64,000 nt of DNA from Cytophagaceae bacterium UBA6715 (lineage in GTDB: Bacteria > Bacteroidota > Bacteroidia > Cytophagales > Spirosomataceae), in assembly GCA_002454335.1 (NCBI GenBank), contig DKIP01000020.1, forward strand, positions 14,365-78,364, read 5' to 3'. The translations under genes were made by a program, and so were the position numbers. The notes beneath the pieces are model-generated. The model worked only from the letters and a program-made list of their open reading frames with translations, was not told the origin of the DNA and searched no databases. This document shows, in pieces, positions 18,620-29,365 of the stretch. Every line of letters starts with the position of its first letter. The stretch's first letter is position 1.

Positions 18620-20884
18620 CTATTTTACGGATGCGCGAATAATGTTCAATGCACCTCCTGCTTTGAACCATTCAATTTGTTGTGCATTGTAGGTATGGTT
18701 CACAGCAAAACTGTCTTTTGTGCCATCTGCATGAACCAATTCAATTGTCAAGGATTTCTCTGGTGCGAATGAACCTAAACCAACAATGTTGATTGTATCA
18801 TTTTCTTGAATCTTATCATAATCTGCTTCATTCGCGAATGTTAATGCCAGCATACCTTGTTTTTTCAAGTTGGTTTCGTGAATACGTGCAAACGATTTAA
18901 CCAATACTGCACGTACACCCAAGTGACGTGGTTCCATTGCTGCATGCTCACGTGATGAACCTTCACCGTAGTTGGTATCCCCTACCACAATTGTGCCAAT
19001 TCCCGCTGTTTTGTAAGCACGTTGCGTTGCCGGCACAGGTCCATATTCACCCGTCAACTGATTTTTAACGTTGTCAGTTTTCTCATTGAAGAAGTTAACA
19101 GCACCGATCAACATGTTGTTCGAAATGTTATCCAAGTGACCACGGTATTTCAACCATGGACCTGCCATCGAGATATGATCTGTTGTACACTTTCCTTTTG
19201 CTTTGATCAATAATTTTAAGCCAGTCAAGTCTGAACCTTCCCAGGCTGCAAATGGATCTAATAATTGTAAGCGATCTGAAGTTGGAGAAACTTTTACTTG
19301 AACACCTGAACCATCTTCGGCCGGAGCTTGGTATCCTGCATCTTCTGCGGCAAAGCCTTTTTGTGGTAATTCGTCCCCTGTAGGAGCATCCAATTTAACT
19401 TGTTCTCCTTTTTCGTTGGTCAATGTATCTGTTAACGGATTGAATGTTAAGTCTCCCGCAATGGCTAAAGCAGTTACCATTTCTGGAGAAGCAACAAATG
19501 CAAATGTGTTTGGATTACCGTCCGCGCGTTTCGCAAAGTTTCTGTTGAATGAGTGAACAATAGTGTTCTTCTCTCCTTTTTCAGCTCCTGGACGTGCCCA
19601 TTGACCAATACATGGTCCACATGCATTTGAGAATACTGTTGCCCCAATCGTATTGAATGTATCGATAAATCCGTCACGCTCAATTGTATAACGAACTAAT
19701 TCAGAACCGGGAGTAATGGTGAATTGCGCTTTGGTTTTTAATCCTTTGGCAGCAACTTGTTTTGCTAACGAAGCCGCGCGTGCAATATCTTCATAGGATG
19801 AGTTCGTACATGAACCAATCAAACCAACCTCCACTTTTGTAGGCCAACCGTTTTTCTCGGCTAATTCTTTCATTTTTGAAATTGGCGTTGCCAAATCCGG
19901 TGTGAAAGGACCATTTAAGTGTGGTTCTAATGTATCTAAATCGATTTCGATTACTTGATCAAAATATTTTTCTGGATTAGCGTAAACCTCAGGGTCTGCC
20001 GTTAAGTGCTCACGTACTTGATCTGCCATCGCAGCCACATCTGCACGACCTGTAGATTGTAAGTAACGTGCCATAGAATCATCATAACCGAATGTTGATG
20101 TCGTTGCACCTATTTCCGCACCCATGTTACAGATGGTTCCTTTACCCGTACATGACATGGAAGTTGCTCCTTCACCGAAGTATTCAACCACACATCCTGT
20201 ACCACCTTTTACTGTTAAAATACCAGCTACCTTTAAGATGACATCTTTGGGGGCAGTCCAGCCATTAAGTTTACCTGTTAATTTAACACCGATCAACTTA
20301 GGGAATTTCAATTCCCAAGCTAGGCCGGCCATAACATCGCATGCATCAGCGCCACCTACTCCGATCGCAATCATACCTAATCCACCTGCATTAACTGTGT
20401 GTGAATCGGTACCAATCATCATCCCACCTGGGAATGCATAATTTTCCAATACAACTTGGTGAATAATACCAGCACCTGGTTTCCAGAAACCGATACCGTA
20501 TTTATCAGAAACCGATGACAAGAAATCGTAAACCTCTTTATTTTTATCTACTGCAACCGCTAAGTCAGTCGTTGAAGCAACTTTTGCCTCAATTAAGTGG
20601 TCACAGTGTACCGTAGAAGGTACGGCTACTTGAGGGCGACCCGCTTGCATAAATTGCAACAAAGCCATTTGAGCCGTTGCATCTTGCATAGCTACGCGAT
20701 CTGGTGCGAAATCTACATATGAATTTCCACGTGCGTAAGCAGTAGAAGGTGTTCCTTCCCATAAATGGCTGTAAAGGATTTTTTCAGTTAACGTAAGCGG
20801 TTTACCTGTTAAAGCGCGCGCAGCAGCGATTCGTGCTGGCATTCTTTCGTAAACAGCTTTGATCATTTCAATGTCAAAGGCCAT
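18620..20884 (-). CDS. acnA: Aconitate hydratase
   Basis: Interconverts citrate and isocitrate in the TCA cycle through a [4Fe-4S] cluster. The start at 20884 gives [16 protein letters not shown] and 754 residues. An upstream in-frame ATG at 20917 adds 11 residues but overlaps the predicted promoter start region, so it was not used. Cluster ligands are C359 (GSCTNSS), C422 and C425 (ACGPCIGQW), one residue off the numbering of mature mitochondrial aconitase, which it resembles more than E. coli AcnB. The swivel domain at the C-terminus contains [11 protein letters not shown]. It is a single-gene transcript. The symbol is by family; mitochondrial-type is the more exact description. Confidence 0.95.
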   Translation of the reverse strand: MAFDIEMIKAVYERMPARIAAARALTGKPLTLTEKILYSHLWEGTPSTAYARGNSYVDFAPDRVAMQDATAQMALLQFMQAGRPQVAVPSTVHCDHLIEAKVASTTDLAVAVDKNKEVYDFLSSVSDKYGIGFWKPGAGIIHQVVLENYAFPGGMMIGTDSHTVNAGGLGMIAIGVGGADACDVMAGLAWELKFPKLIGVKLTGKLNGWTAPKDVILKVAGILTVKGGTGCVVEYFGEGATSMSCTGKGTICNMGAEIGATTSTFGYDDSMARYLQSTGRADVAAMADQVREHLTADPEVYANPEKYFDQVIEIDLDTLEPHLNGPFTPDLATPISKMKELAEKNGWPTKVEVGLIGSCTNSSYEDIARAASLAKQVAAKGLKTKAQFTITPGSELVRYTIERDGFIDTFNTIGATVFSNACGPCIGQWARPGAEKGEKNTIVHSFNRNFAKRADGNPNTFAFVASPEMVTALAIAGDLTFNPLTDTLTNEKGEQVKLDAPTGDELPQKGFAAEDAGYQAPAEDGSGVQVKVSPTSDRLQLLDPFAAWEGSDLTGLKLLIKAKGKCTTDHISMAGPWLKYRGHLDNISNNMLIGAVNFFNEKTDNVKNQLTGEYGPVPATQRAYKTAGIGTIVVGDTNYGEGSSREHAAMEPRHLGVRAVLVKSFARIHETNLKKQGMLALTFANEADYDKIQENDTINIVGLGSFAPEKSLTIELVHADGTKDSFAVNHTYNAQQIEWFKAGGALNIIRASVK

Positions 20885-20914
20885 GTTAATAATTTTTATA
20901 TAAGAAATTGCTCG

Positions 20915-20946
20915 CAAAATTAATAGATTCGCTTGAAAATTGCCAA
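20915..20946 (-). promoter_or_regulatory. Aconitase promoter
   Basis: On the minus strand TTG (20946-20944), 21 bases, then TAATTTTG (20922-20915) match the consensus exactly. The start of transcription would fall about 25 bases before the chosen ATG at 20884, and at or inside the alternative start at 20917, which supports the shorter protein. Confidence 0.72.
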
Positions 20947-20989
20947 TTTTGAAGGCTATGATTTCCTTTCAATTTTATTTTATTGAAAT

Positions 20990-23344
20990 TTGGCAATCGT
21001 TTCCCTGTTAAATAATGTTTTTGGCTACTTTAATGGCCGATTAAGCCTATTCAATTTGAAAATTTTTTATCGTTTGTTATCCATTTGCTTGTTTTGTTTA
21101 CCGCATTTTTTGTGGGCACAAATGAATGATTTTCAGGCGGTTGTTGATTTAGCAATTGCGAAAGCTCCGAATCACGCGGCTCAAATAAGACACTTACAAT
21201 TTGATGTCGAAATTGCTGAGAAGGGCCGCTTTGATCATTTTCCTAACTTAGGAAAGCAGCGGCTTCAAAAATTAGAAGGTATCAAGATTGGTCAGTGGTA
21301 CGGGAAGCAAACAAATTCTCATGTTTACATGGGAGCAATGAATCAAATGATTCATGAAATTCATTCAGTTAAAGGCAAACAAATTAGATACCCACGCCCT
21401 ACCCTTTTTTTTTGGTCTGATTTCTATCAAGATTTTGTAGGTACTCAATGCGTTTCTCCCTTGAATTATCACGCAAGAGGTTTTTATCAATTTACGTTTA
21501 AGCAAACTTATTTTTTGCAGGGCCAAGCGGTTTACCAATTTGCCATAAGTCCTAGAATGAAAGCCGATCGTTTGTTTACAGGGATTATTACTTTAAGCCA
21601 GGAGGGTATGTTGGTGAGTTTTGATGGTAGCGTGGAATCAGATGCGATTGATTATCGTATTCATATTCAAAATCAATATAAGTATGAGTCCTGGTTGCCC
21701 TTAGAAGCTAATTTTAACGTTCATGGTGGGGTTTTGGGAATTACTGGTGAATACGAGATTCAAGAGAAAGTAAAAGGTGATATTCAATTTTGGCAACCTA
21801 GTGTACAAGATTTTGTAAAACCAGCAGAAATTAAGGAAGTACTTAATATTTCTGACCGTGCATTTGACGAAACTTTCGCTAGCCAATTATTAGCAAATTT
21901 TCATCAGGGTTTGATCCGTAAATGGAAACTAAGACCACAATCTGCACTCACAACTGTCGATTCAGTGAAAATTGTACCTATAGAAGTTGTACAACCTACA
22001 AGTTCGACATTTTTCCCTGCTCCAATTGACTCATCAAGTATAGCTTATTTCGATACATTACGGAGAGGTCCTTTTCGCATCGACCAATTGATTTTCAGTA
22101 AGTCATTTTATTTTGGGAAACGAAAGCGTGATTATTATCCATTTGAAATCTACTATAAATCACCTGTCTTCGATGCTAATTTTAATACGGTTGAAGGCTT
22201 TGTTGTTAACTCTGCTTTAGTGTTTAGGAAGCGCTGGGAACGATATCGGATGTTGGAAACAGAGGTTTTAGGCCGACGATCCTTTGGTTTGAATCGGAAT
22301 TCAGGATATTTAAAATTGCGGTACAAAACAGAAACAATTGATTTATCAGCTTCACATGGGGATTTTGTAGCGCAGTTCAATCCCGACAATACGATTTCGC
22401 CTGAAATGAATTCGCTTTCCACATTGTTATTAAAAAACAATCAAATGAAGATTTATCGGAAGCAATATTGGAATGTTTCATTGCTCAAACGCTTTTCTTC
22501 ACGTCTATTCATTAAAGGTATCGTAGAATCTGCTTACAGATCCCAAATGGATAATTCTTCGGGGTATTATTGGATTAACTATTTGAATCGGACGTTTAGT
22601 AGTAATAATCCCACAAACGTAGAAAATCTAAATGAGGGTTTTGAGAGTAATCATTCCTTGATTACCCAGTTTTCAATAGGATTAAGGCCTTTTTTGACTC
22701 AGTCATACCTGAACTCAACCCGCCAAAGCGATTGGGGATCTTCACCCTTAATTCAGGTTAAATATCGAGCCGGCTGGCCTAAGGTTTTTGGTTCAAAGGT
22801 TAATTTTCAAATGCTTGAATTCTCGTACGTGCAAAATTTAGCTCTATCTCCATGGGCGAAATCAGGTTTTGTGTTAAATGCGGGTACATTTTTTGGTCAT
22901 TCACCTGAATATTTTTTAGACTATAAACACTTCAACGGTGGACTTAATCTTATTCATACAGGTGATATGTTGGCATCACATCGCCTGATTGGTTATTATC
23001 AAAATTTTACATCGGGGGCCAATCAACGCTTGAATGTAAATCACTATGCGTATAGTACGTCAGGAAATTACATAGAAGCTCTTTCACAATTTCAATTTTC
23101 GAATTTGTGGCTGAAACCTTTATTAGGAACTAAGAAGGCATACGTGAAAGAACTGTTAATTGCGAATGCTGTTTATTTACCGAAGCAAAATTTGTTTTAT
23201 CAGGAATTAGGATATGGTTTGGATGGAGTAATTAAGGTCTTACGTTTAGAGGCAATAGCTAATTTCTCAAATGGATCTTTTAATTACATTGGATTCCGAG
23301 TTAACATTAATTCAAGAATCCGAATTGGTAATATTCCTGAATAG
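20990..23344 (+). CDS. DUF5686-like outer-membrane protein without an N-terminal regulatory domain
   Basis: A frame of up to 784 residues with an export signal ending HFLWAQ. No ATG precedes the signal. The frame opens with TTG at 20990, and a second TTG at 21056 would give a compact 22-residue signal peptide (LKIFYRLLSICLFCLP...), which I find equally likely. The mature part resembles the non-N-terminal portion of the DUF5686 protein at 12049: an alpha/beta region of about 300 residues, then alternating barrel strands with a DYKHFNGG-like loop late in the chain (the other protein has DFTHFNGS). It lacks the carboxypeptidase-regulatory domain. Function unknown. It is transcribed divergently from the aconitase gene. 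Confidence 0.72.
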   Translation: MAIVSLLNNVFGYFNGRLSLFNLKIFYRLLSICLFCLPHFLWAQMNDFQAVVDLAIAKAPNHAAQIRHLQFDVEIAEKGRFDHFPNLGKQRLQKLEGIKIGQWYGKQTNSHVYMGAMNQMIHEIHSVKGKQIRYPRPTLFFWSDFYQDFVGTQCVSPLNYHARGFYQFTFKQTYFLQGQAVYQFAISPRMKADRLFTGIITLSQEGMLVSFDGSVESDAIDYRIHIQNQYKYESWLPLEANFNVHGGVLGITGEYEIQEKVKGDIQFWQPSVQDFVKPAEIKEVLNISDRAFDETFASQLLANFHQGLIRKWKLRPQSALTTVDSVKIVPIEVVQPTSSTFFPAPIDSSSIAYFDTLRRGPFRIDQLIFSKSFYFGKRKRDYYPFEIYYKSPVFDANFNTVEGFVVNSALVFRKRWERYRMLETEVLGRRSFGLNRNSGYLKLRYKTETIDLSASHGDFVAQFNPDNTISPEMNSLSTLLLKNNQMKIYRKQYWNVSLLKRFSSRLFIKGIVESAYRSQMDNSSGYYWINYLNRTFSSNNPTNVENLNEGFESNHSLITQFSIGLRPFLTQSYLNSTRQSDWGSSPLIQVKYRAGWPKVFGSKVNFQMLEFSYVQNLALSPWAKSGFVLNAGTFFGHSPEYFLDYKHFNGGLNLIHTGDMLASHRLIGYYQNFTSGANQRLNVNHYAYSTSGNYIEALSQFQFSNLWLKPLLGTKKAYVKELLIANAVYLPKQNLFYQELGYGLDGVIKVLRLEAIANFSNGSFNYIGFRVNINSRIRIGNIPE

Positions 23345-23382
23345 TATGATTTTTTAGATTTTTTTTGGTGCTTTCGCAGTAA

Positions 23383-23416
23383 TTGTAAACAAATACATTT
23401 TAAGCACCTATATTTG
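23383..23416 (+). promoter_or_regulatory. topA promoter
   Basis: TTG (23383-23385), 23 bases, then TATATTTG (23409-23416) fit the -33/-7 pattern at the long end of the allowed spacing. The topA ATG follows at 23454. Confidence 0.6.
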
Positions 23417-23453
23417 AGGTCATTTCGAAAATTTAACCTGAAACATTTATCTG

Positions 23454-25946
23454 ATGGCAAAAAATTTGGTCATAGTTGAGTCCCCCGCAAAAGCAAAAAC
23501 GATAGAAGGTTATTTGGGCAAGGATTTTATTGTAAAATCTTCTTTCGGTCATGTACGGGATTTACCTACCAAAGGTGATAAGGTTATCGACGTAGAAAAT
23601 GATTTTACTCCCACCTACGTTGTTTCTTCAGACAAAACTCAAGTTATTTCAGAACTGAAGAAATTGGCGAAATCCTGTGAAGAAGTCTGGTTAGCAACTG
23701 ACGACGACCGTGAGGGAGAGGCGATTTCTTGGCATTTGAAAGAGGCCTTAAATTTAAAGGAAAATACGAAGCGAATTGTATTTCGTGAGATTACGAAATC
23801 GGCCATTTTAAAGGCGATTGAGCAGCCACGTGCGATTGATATGGATTTGGTGAATGCGCAACAAGCCCGTCGAATCATGGATCGTTTGATCGGATTTGAG
23901 CTTTCTCCAGTTCTTTGGTCTAAAGTTCAAAAAGGTTTATCTGCTGGTCGTGTACAATCTGTTGCGGTTCGCTTAATTGTAGAACGTGAGCGAGAAATTG
24001 AGCATCATGCTAGCATCGCTACTTTCAAGGTTAGTGCGTTATTTGATCTTCCAGGTAAAAAAGTATTGAAAGCTGAATTGGCTAAGAATTTTGCCAAAGA
24101 AGGTGATGCTTTGGAATTTTTGAAAAAATGTGTGGGTGCTACGTTTTCAATTAAAAGTTTAGAAACAAAGCCAGCCAAAAAGACGCCAGCGCCGCCGTTT
24201 ACGACATCTACACTCCAACAAGAAGCTTCTCGAAAGTTAGGTTATGCTGTAGCTACGACCATGTCCATTGCACAGAAATTGTATGAATCTGGCCGTATTT
24301 CCTACATGCGTACCGATTCAACCATGCTTTCACAAGAAGCGCGTGACAAGGCCCAAGCGGCGATTGAATCGAATTACGGGGAAAAATTTCATCATGCTCG
24401 TCAGTTTAAAACAAAATCTGATAGTGCACAAGAGGCCCACGAAGCCATCCGTCCAACAGATTTTGGTATGTCTACCCTATCTGGTGATTCTCGTGAACGT
24501 AAATTATATGAATTAATTTGGAAACGTTCCATCGCATCACAGATGTCGGATGCCTTGCTTGAAAGAACAACGGCGCAAATTGAGATTTCCACGACGACTG
24601 AAGTTTTAGTGGCCCAAGGTGAGGTTATTGCTTTCGAAGGATTCTTGAAAGCTTATTTAGAAGGAAAGGACGACGAAGAGGAAGATGAAAACAAAGATAT
24701 GTTACCTCCTTTGGCAGTTGGCCAAGTCTTACAATTAGATGAATTAAAAGCTCAGGAGCGTTTTTCACGTCCTGCCCCGCGTTATACAGAAGCTAGTCTA
24801 GTAAAGGCTTTGGAAGAAAAGGGTATCGGTCGACCATCAACCTATGCACCTACCATTTCTACAATTATCAAACGTGCCTATGTAGAAAAAGAAGATCGTG
24901 CTGGTAAGGAAAGAACGTACCAAACATGGACTCTGAAAGACGATGAAATTGCAGGAGTAAAAGCTACTGAAATCGTAGGAGCAGAGAAATCGAAATTATT
25001 CCCAACTCACATTGGTACTTTAGTTACAGATTTCCTTGTGGAGAATTTTCAAGATGTGGTCGATTATACATTTACCGCTGAAATGGAAAATGAATTTGAC
25101 TACATAGCACAAGGAAAATTGCCTTGGGTAAAGTTAATGAAAGACTTTTACGGTTCCTTCCACAAAACCATCGAAGATAGCAAAGGAATTGCGCGCAGTT
25201 CTGTTGGTGGTGGACGTGAACTAGGAGTTGATCCCGAGACAGGCAAGAAAATATCTGTTCGTTTAGGGAAGTTTGGACCTTTTGTACAGTTGGGGGAATC
25301 AGGAGAAGAGGATAAACCAGTCTTTGCCAATTTAGGAAAGAATCAATCAATTGCAACATTGAGTTTAGAAGATGCAATCGCTTTACTAGCTCGTCCTAAA
25401 CTACCGCGTGAGATTGGTATTTTAGATGATAAACCCGTGATCATTGGAGCAGGGAAATTGGGCCCATATATAAAATACGATGGTAAATTTACCAGTTTGC
25501 CTGAGCCAAATGATCCATTCACGATCGAATTAGACCAAGCCGTTTTAGTGATGCAAGCAGCTCAAAAAGCAGCCGAATCAGCAGGTTTAGGTTATTTTGA
25601 AGATCAATTAATTGAAACAGGGAAAGGCCGCTTTGGTCCCTATGTGAAGCACAATGGAAAATATATCTCATTGGGTAAGACGGATAATATAGCTACTCTA
25701 ACGCAAGAGCGAGCCATTGAGCTCATTTTAGCAAAACGAAACTCAGAAGCAAACAAAATAATTAAGGAGTTTCCTGATAATGCAGCGATAAAGGTCGTAA
25801 ATGGTATGTATGGTCCGTATATTCAAATTGGAAAACGTAATATAAAGATTCCTAAGGACCAAGATCCATCGAGTTTAACATTGGAGGATTGCATTGCTTT
25901 AGGCGATGCAGCTCCAGCTCCCAAAAAGACAACAAGAAAAAAATAA
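23454..25946 (+). CDS. topA: DNA topoisomerase I
   Basis: Type IA topoisomerase relaxing negative supercoils. The 830 residues start with the TOPRIM domain (VIVESPAKAKTIEGYLG; TDDDREGEA). The nucleophile is Y284 in GRISYMRTDST. The C-terminus carries several topoisomerase C-terminal repeats (RLGKFGPFVQLGE-like units from about residue 590) in place of the zinc ribbons of E. coli; I see no CxxC pairs there. The lysine-rich tail may help bind DNA. folD follows after 3 bp, so the two are co-transcribed. Confidence 0.97.
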   Translation: MAKNLVIVESPAKAKTIEGYLGKDFIVKSSFGHVRDLPTKGDKVIDVENDFTPTYVVSSDKTQVISELKKLAKSCEEVWLATDDDREGEAISWHLKEALNLKENTKRIVFREITKSAILKAIEQPRAIDMDLVNAQQARRIMDRLIGFELSPVLWSKVQKGLSAGRVQSVAVRLIVEREREIEHHASIATFKVSALFDLPGKKVLKAELAKNFAKEGDALEFLKKCVGATFSIKSLETKPAKKTPAPPFTTSTLQQEASRKLGYAVATTMSIAQKLYESGRISYMRTDSTMLSQEARDKAQAAIESNYGEKFHHARQFKTKSDSAQEAHEAIRPTDFGMSTLSGDSRERKLYELIWKRSIASQMSDALLERTTAQIEISTTTEVLVAQGEVIAFEGFLKAYLEGKDDEEEDENKDMLPPLAVGQVLQLDELKAQERFSRPAPRYTEASLVKALEEKGIGRPSTYAPTISTIIKRAYVEKEDRAGKERTYQTWTLKDDEIAGVKATEIVGAEKSKLFPTHIGTLVTDFLVENFQDVVDYTFTAEMENEFDYIAQGKLPWVKLMKDFYGSFHKTIEDSKGIARSSVGGGRELGVDPETGKKISVRLGKFGPFVQLGESGEEDKPVFANLGKNQSIATLSLEDAIALLARPKLPREIGILDDKPVIIGAGKLGPYIKYDGKFTSLPEPNDPFTIELDQAVLVMQAAQKAAESAGLGYFEDQLIETGKGRFGPYVKHNGKYISLGKTDNIATLTQERAIELILAKRNSEANKIIKEFPDNAAIKVVNGMYGPYIQIGKRNIKIPKDQDPSSLTLEDCIALGDAAPAPKKTTRKK

Positions 25947-25949
25947 AAT

Positions 25950-26840
25950 ATGAGTCAGATTATTGATGGAAAAATGGTCGCTGAATCCATGAAAGCGTCT
26001 ATTGCAAAAGAGGTTCAAGAATTAGTTGCTTCAGGTAAGCGTGCTCCCCATTTAGTTGCTATTCTTGTAGGTAATAATGGAGCATCTGAGACCTATGTGG
26101 CAAACAAAGTGAAATCTTGTGAAGAATTAGGATTTTCATCTACCCTTTTGCGTTTTGATCCATCCGTTAGCGAGGCTGAATTGTTGCAGGCTGTTATTAA
26201 TGTGAATAACAATCCTGATATGGATGGTTTAATCGTACAATTACCACTTCCTAATCACATCAATCCTGATCGTGTGATGGAAACAATTCATCCCTCAAAA
26301 GATGTGGACGGTTTCCACCCAATCAATATCGGTCGGATGGCCAAAGGTTTACCTGCTTATATCTCGGCTACCCCACAAGGTGTCTTAGATTTATTGGCAT
26401 ACTACAAGATTGAAACGGCAGGCAAGCATTGTGTGGTGGTAGGTCGAAGTCAAATTGTAGGTTTGCCCATGTCCATTTTAATGCAACGAAATCATCCACA
26501 AGGCAACTGTACAGTTACGTTGACGCATTCGAGGACACCAAATTTGGTGGAAATGTGCCAGCAAGCCGATATTATTGTTGCGGCATTGGGAAAGCCGGAA
26601 TTTATCACCGAAGCACACGTAAAACCTGGCGCTGTGGTAATTGACGTGGGTTTGACGCGCGTAGAAGATGCGAGCAAAAAATCAGGCTTCGCGTTAAAAG
26701 GTGATGTTGATTATGATTCCGTATTCCCAGTCTGTTCCTACATAACTCCTGTTCCTAAGGGCGTAGGACCTATGACGATTGTTTCCTTGATGAAAAACAC
26801 CCTTTTGGCTGCCAAAGGAGTTATTTATCCAAAGAACTAA
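25950..26840 (+). CDS. folD: Bifunctional methylenetetrahydrofolate dehydrogenase/cyclohydrolase
   Basis: Interconverts 5,10-methylene-THF and 10-formyl-THF for one-carbon metabolism. The 296 residues show the catalytic-lysine helix ([15 protein letters not shown]), the VDGFHPIN loop, the nucleotide-binding [11 protein letters not shown] and the C-terminal [11 protein letters not shown] signature. Length is typical. It sits 3 bp after topA. Its stop codon overlaps the stop of the convergent methyltransferase gene by 4 bp, and no terminator is visible between them. Confidence 0.97.
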   Translation: MSQIIDGKMVAESMKASIAKEVQELVASGKRAPHLVAILVGNNGASETYVANKVKSCEELGFSSTLLRFDPSVSEAELLQAVINVNNNPDMDGLIVQLPLPNHINPDRVMETIHPSKDVDGFHPINIGRMAKGLPAYISATPQGVLDLLAYYKIETAGKHCVVVGRSQIVGLPMSILMQRNHPQGNCTVTLTHSRTPNLVEMCQQADIIVAALGKPEFITEAHVKPGAVVIDVGLTRVEDASKKSGFALKGDVDYDSVFPVCSYITPVPKGVGPMTIVSLMKNTLLAAKGVIYPKN

Positions 26841-27745
26841 GCCTTATATAAATAACGATGGAAAACTCCCAATGGGAGTTTTTTGTCGTATTGGTCATTT
26901 AGGTACAATTCACCGGATTCTGCCGTTTCTGGCACATGGAAAATTCCATTCACTAAATTCTCTACGACTAAGGTGGAAAATCCTAATGAATAGATGTTAG
27001 TCAATAAAATATGTTCCTTCGGATCTAGTATTTCTTTCACTGAGCGCAACATATCGTCTATCTGTTCTTCCAGAACCCATTTTTCTCCGTCTGGTCCTCG
27101 ACCATAAGCTGGAGGATCTAGCAAAATACCTTGGTAGAAATTACCTCTTCGCGCCTCGCGTTTCACAAATTTTAGCGCATCTTCAGCCATCCATCGGATC
27201 GAATCCAATTGCGACACTTCCATATTTTCGCGCGCCCAAGATAACACGGGTTTTACTGAGTCTACGTGCGTGACATCGGCACCCATTTGTCTGCAAACTA
27301 AACTTGCCCCACCCGTGTAAGCAAATAGGTTTAAAATTTTAGGTTTCGAATTACTTAGTAAGGGTATGTTTTTAGCTAAAAACTCCCAATTAGATGCTTG
27401 TTCTGGAAATAAGCCTACGTGTTTAAACGAAGAAAGGCTGATTTTTAATTTCAAATCTATATGTTCCGACTGATACGGAATAAACCATTTATCGGGTACC
27501 CCTTTTTTAATCTCCCAAACGCCACGCTCCGTGCTTCCCTTTTCTTTTTTAAAGTGAGCGTTCGCTTTGAGTGTCCAAAACTCTTCTGAAAGTGATTTAG
27601 ACCACAAAGCCTGAGGTTCAGGTCTGCGAACAACATATTCACCAAACTGCTCCAATTTTTCGAATCCGCCCGAGTCGATTAATTCATAGCTTTTCCCCCA
27701 TTTTTGGGGCGTTTCGATGGCGATAGATTGGTGAATTGTTGACAT
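26837..27745 (-). CDS. Class I SAM-dependent methyltransferase, RlmI/RlmK-like
   Basis: A 302-residue methyltransferase with motif [12 protein letters not shown], the acidic VDSVKP strand end and motif [16 protein letters not shown], resembling the C-terminal catalytic domain of 23S rRNA m5C methyltransferases (PF10672-like). There is no clear PUA domain at the N-terminus, so it is shorter than RlmI and its target is uncertain. The start codon overlaps the previous stop as TAATG, so it is translationally coupled to the upstream unknown gene in the menB operon. Confidence 0.85.
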   Translation of the reverse strand: MSTIHQSIAIETPQKWGKSYELIDSGGFEKLEQFGEYVVRRPEPQALWSKSLSEEFWTLKANAHFKKEKGSTERGVWEIKKGVPDKWFIPYQSEHIDLKLKISLSSFKHVGLFPEQASNWEFLAKNIPLLSNSKPKILNLFAYTGGASLVCRQMGADVTHVDSVKPVLSWARENMEVSQLDSIRWMAEDALKFVKREARRGNFYQGILLDPPAYGRGPDGEKWVLEEQIDDMLRSVKEILDPKEHILLTNIYSLGFSTLVVENLVNGIFHVPETAESGELYLNDQYDKKLPLGVFHRYLYKA

Positions 27746-29364
27746 TAAGGATTAAATTGAATTTTATTTAAATAGAAAACACTACGTTTTCCTTCGGTTT
27801 GATTAACAATATTTTGTGAGCCATGGGCTAAAAAGTATGTGTCATACCAATATGTTAGATCTGAATCTGTTGATTTTTTAACATGGTCACCTGCCACATG
27901 GGTTTCAATTGCCATGGTATTGTCTTCCTCTTTCGTTCCTTGTTCACTTATAATTTTGGTAACGATTTGGTTTTCTCGACTATAACTCAAAATGATTTGA
28001 TCTTTCTGAACTGATGTTTTGATTTTTTTTATGAGCTTAGGTTCCTTCATATCTTGAAGAGAAACACAATGATCCCATAGTAATTTACCATTTGCATCTA
28101 GTTCTGCGACCACTGCATGTGTATAAACCCAGCCGTCAAATTGCTGTTGGTTTCCATAATAATTATATCCTCGATAGCCCCAAGGACTGTAATAGCTTGA
28201 GAATGGCGAATATAACCCATAATTTCCATAACCCCATCTGTAAGGGTTGTACATCATACTCCATGGCGAGTAAAATCCTCCCAAGGTTGTCATACCAGGA
28301 AAGAATCCGCCCCCGTAGGGCCCAAAGTTTGCATATTTGTAATCTGGGTAAAAAGCTTCTGCGACGATAATATAATGATCCCCTTTTCTGATAATATCGT
28401 GCATTAATAATCGATAATCCAAGCGCAAGTCTTCTCCCTTTTCTTCTTTATCCTTAATTTTTTTGGTTTGTCTCTCTAATTGTTTTGGGCTTAAAAAATT
28501 GAAGAAATTGTTGAATTTTGTAAAACTTGTAAAACTCGAATTAATTAATTCTCCATCCAAAAATGACTGAAAATAGAGCCCCTGTGAACTTGGTCCCTTG
28601 GAGGAGCCGATTGTGTTTTTATGTCCATAGGTACCAACCACAACTTGTAAGGAATCATTGATTTGTGCCGATTTAGCATTCATCATGGCATAATCATCAT
28701 TGGGTTTCATCAAAATTTGACTGACTTGATTTCCGTCCTCATCAAATGATTTGAGCACAAGCTGGTAATCTTTTGCCTTTTTGCCTATCGAATAGGTGAC
28801 ATTGATTTGCTGGTAAACTGTATCTAAGTCCATCGATTGAATTTCAGCTTGACCCTTTACAATTGCAGGGAGAATTCGAGTCTTTTTTTCGAGAAGATTC
28901 GTAAATAGTATGACAGGTTGTGAATTGACCATACCAGCAATAAATAAAGAAGCGTTTATGGCTTTGAAATTAGATATCTCAATTCGGTCAACGGAGATGA
29001 TTTGGTATTTTTCAATCTTTCCTTTTTCCGTATTAATGCGAAAAATGACATAGGAATTGCTCTTAAACCGACTAAAGAGTAAATAGAGATCATCTCCATC
29101 AAAACTATGTGTTACGTAATCTTGATTGGAATCAATATTTGAATTGATTGACCACTCTTGTTCTAGATTGGTAGAAAATTTTCGAAGGTTAAAGGCTTGT
29201 TTATTTAATTGGCTAAGTAGAATAACACCTTTATTTCCAATTGGAATGGTAAATGTTTCCACTTGATTTGATTCTTGCGGGAATTCGACGCGTTTATTGG
29301 TTTGAGCATTTCCTTCAAAAATGATCAAGAAAACTGCGACAAGAATCAAAAAGGCCTTTTTCAT
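27745..29364 (-). CDS. Exported protein of unknown function with an aromatic/glycine-rich segment
   Basis: A 539-residue protein with a signal peptide (residues 1-21, MKKAFLILVAV...GNAQ). The first 330 residues look like a beta-rich, possibly propeller-like domain (repeated strands such as GDDLYLLFSRF and LYFQSFLDGEL). Residues about 341-410 are extremely rich in Gly, Tyr, Phe, Pro and Trp (for example GYGNYGLYSPFSSYYSPWGY). A final beta-rich part follows. I recognise no family. It is the fourth gene of the menB operon, starting 1 bp after the EVE gene, and ends in a TAATG overlap with the methyltransferase gene. Confidence 0.75.
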   Translation of the reverse strand: MKKAFLILVAVFLIIFEGNAQTNKRVEFPQESNQVETFTIPIGNKGVILLSQLNKQAFNLRKFSTNLEQEWSINSNIDSNQDYVTHSFDGDDLYLLFSRFKSNSYVIFRINTEKGKIEKYQIISVDRIEISNFKAINASLFIAGMVNSQPVILFTNLLEKKTRILPAIVKGQAEIQSMDLDTVYQQINVTYSIGKKAKDYQLVLKSFDEDGNQVSQILMKPNDDYAMMNAKSAQINDSLQVVVGTYGHKNTIGSSKGPSSQGLYFQSFLDGELINSSFTSFTKFNNFFNFLSPKQLERQTKKIKDKEEKGEDLRLDYRLLMHDIIRKGDHYIIVAEAFYPDYKYANFGPYGGGFFPGMTTLGGFYSPWSMMYNPYRWGYGNYGLYSPFSSYYSPWGYRGYNYYGNQQQFDGWVYTHAVVAELDANGKLLWDHCVSLQDMKEPKLIKKIKTSVQKDQIILSYSRENQIVTKIISEQGTKEEDNTMAIETHVAGDHVKKSTDSDLTYWYDTYFLAHGSQNIVNQTEGKRSVFYLNKIQFNP

Positions 29365-29365
29365 A

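Noticed and set aside
20885..20917. Longer N-terminus for aconitase
   Set aside because: The upstream ATG is at or before the predicted transcription start, and the extra residues are not conserved-looking.
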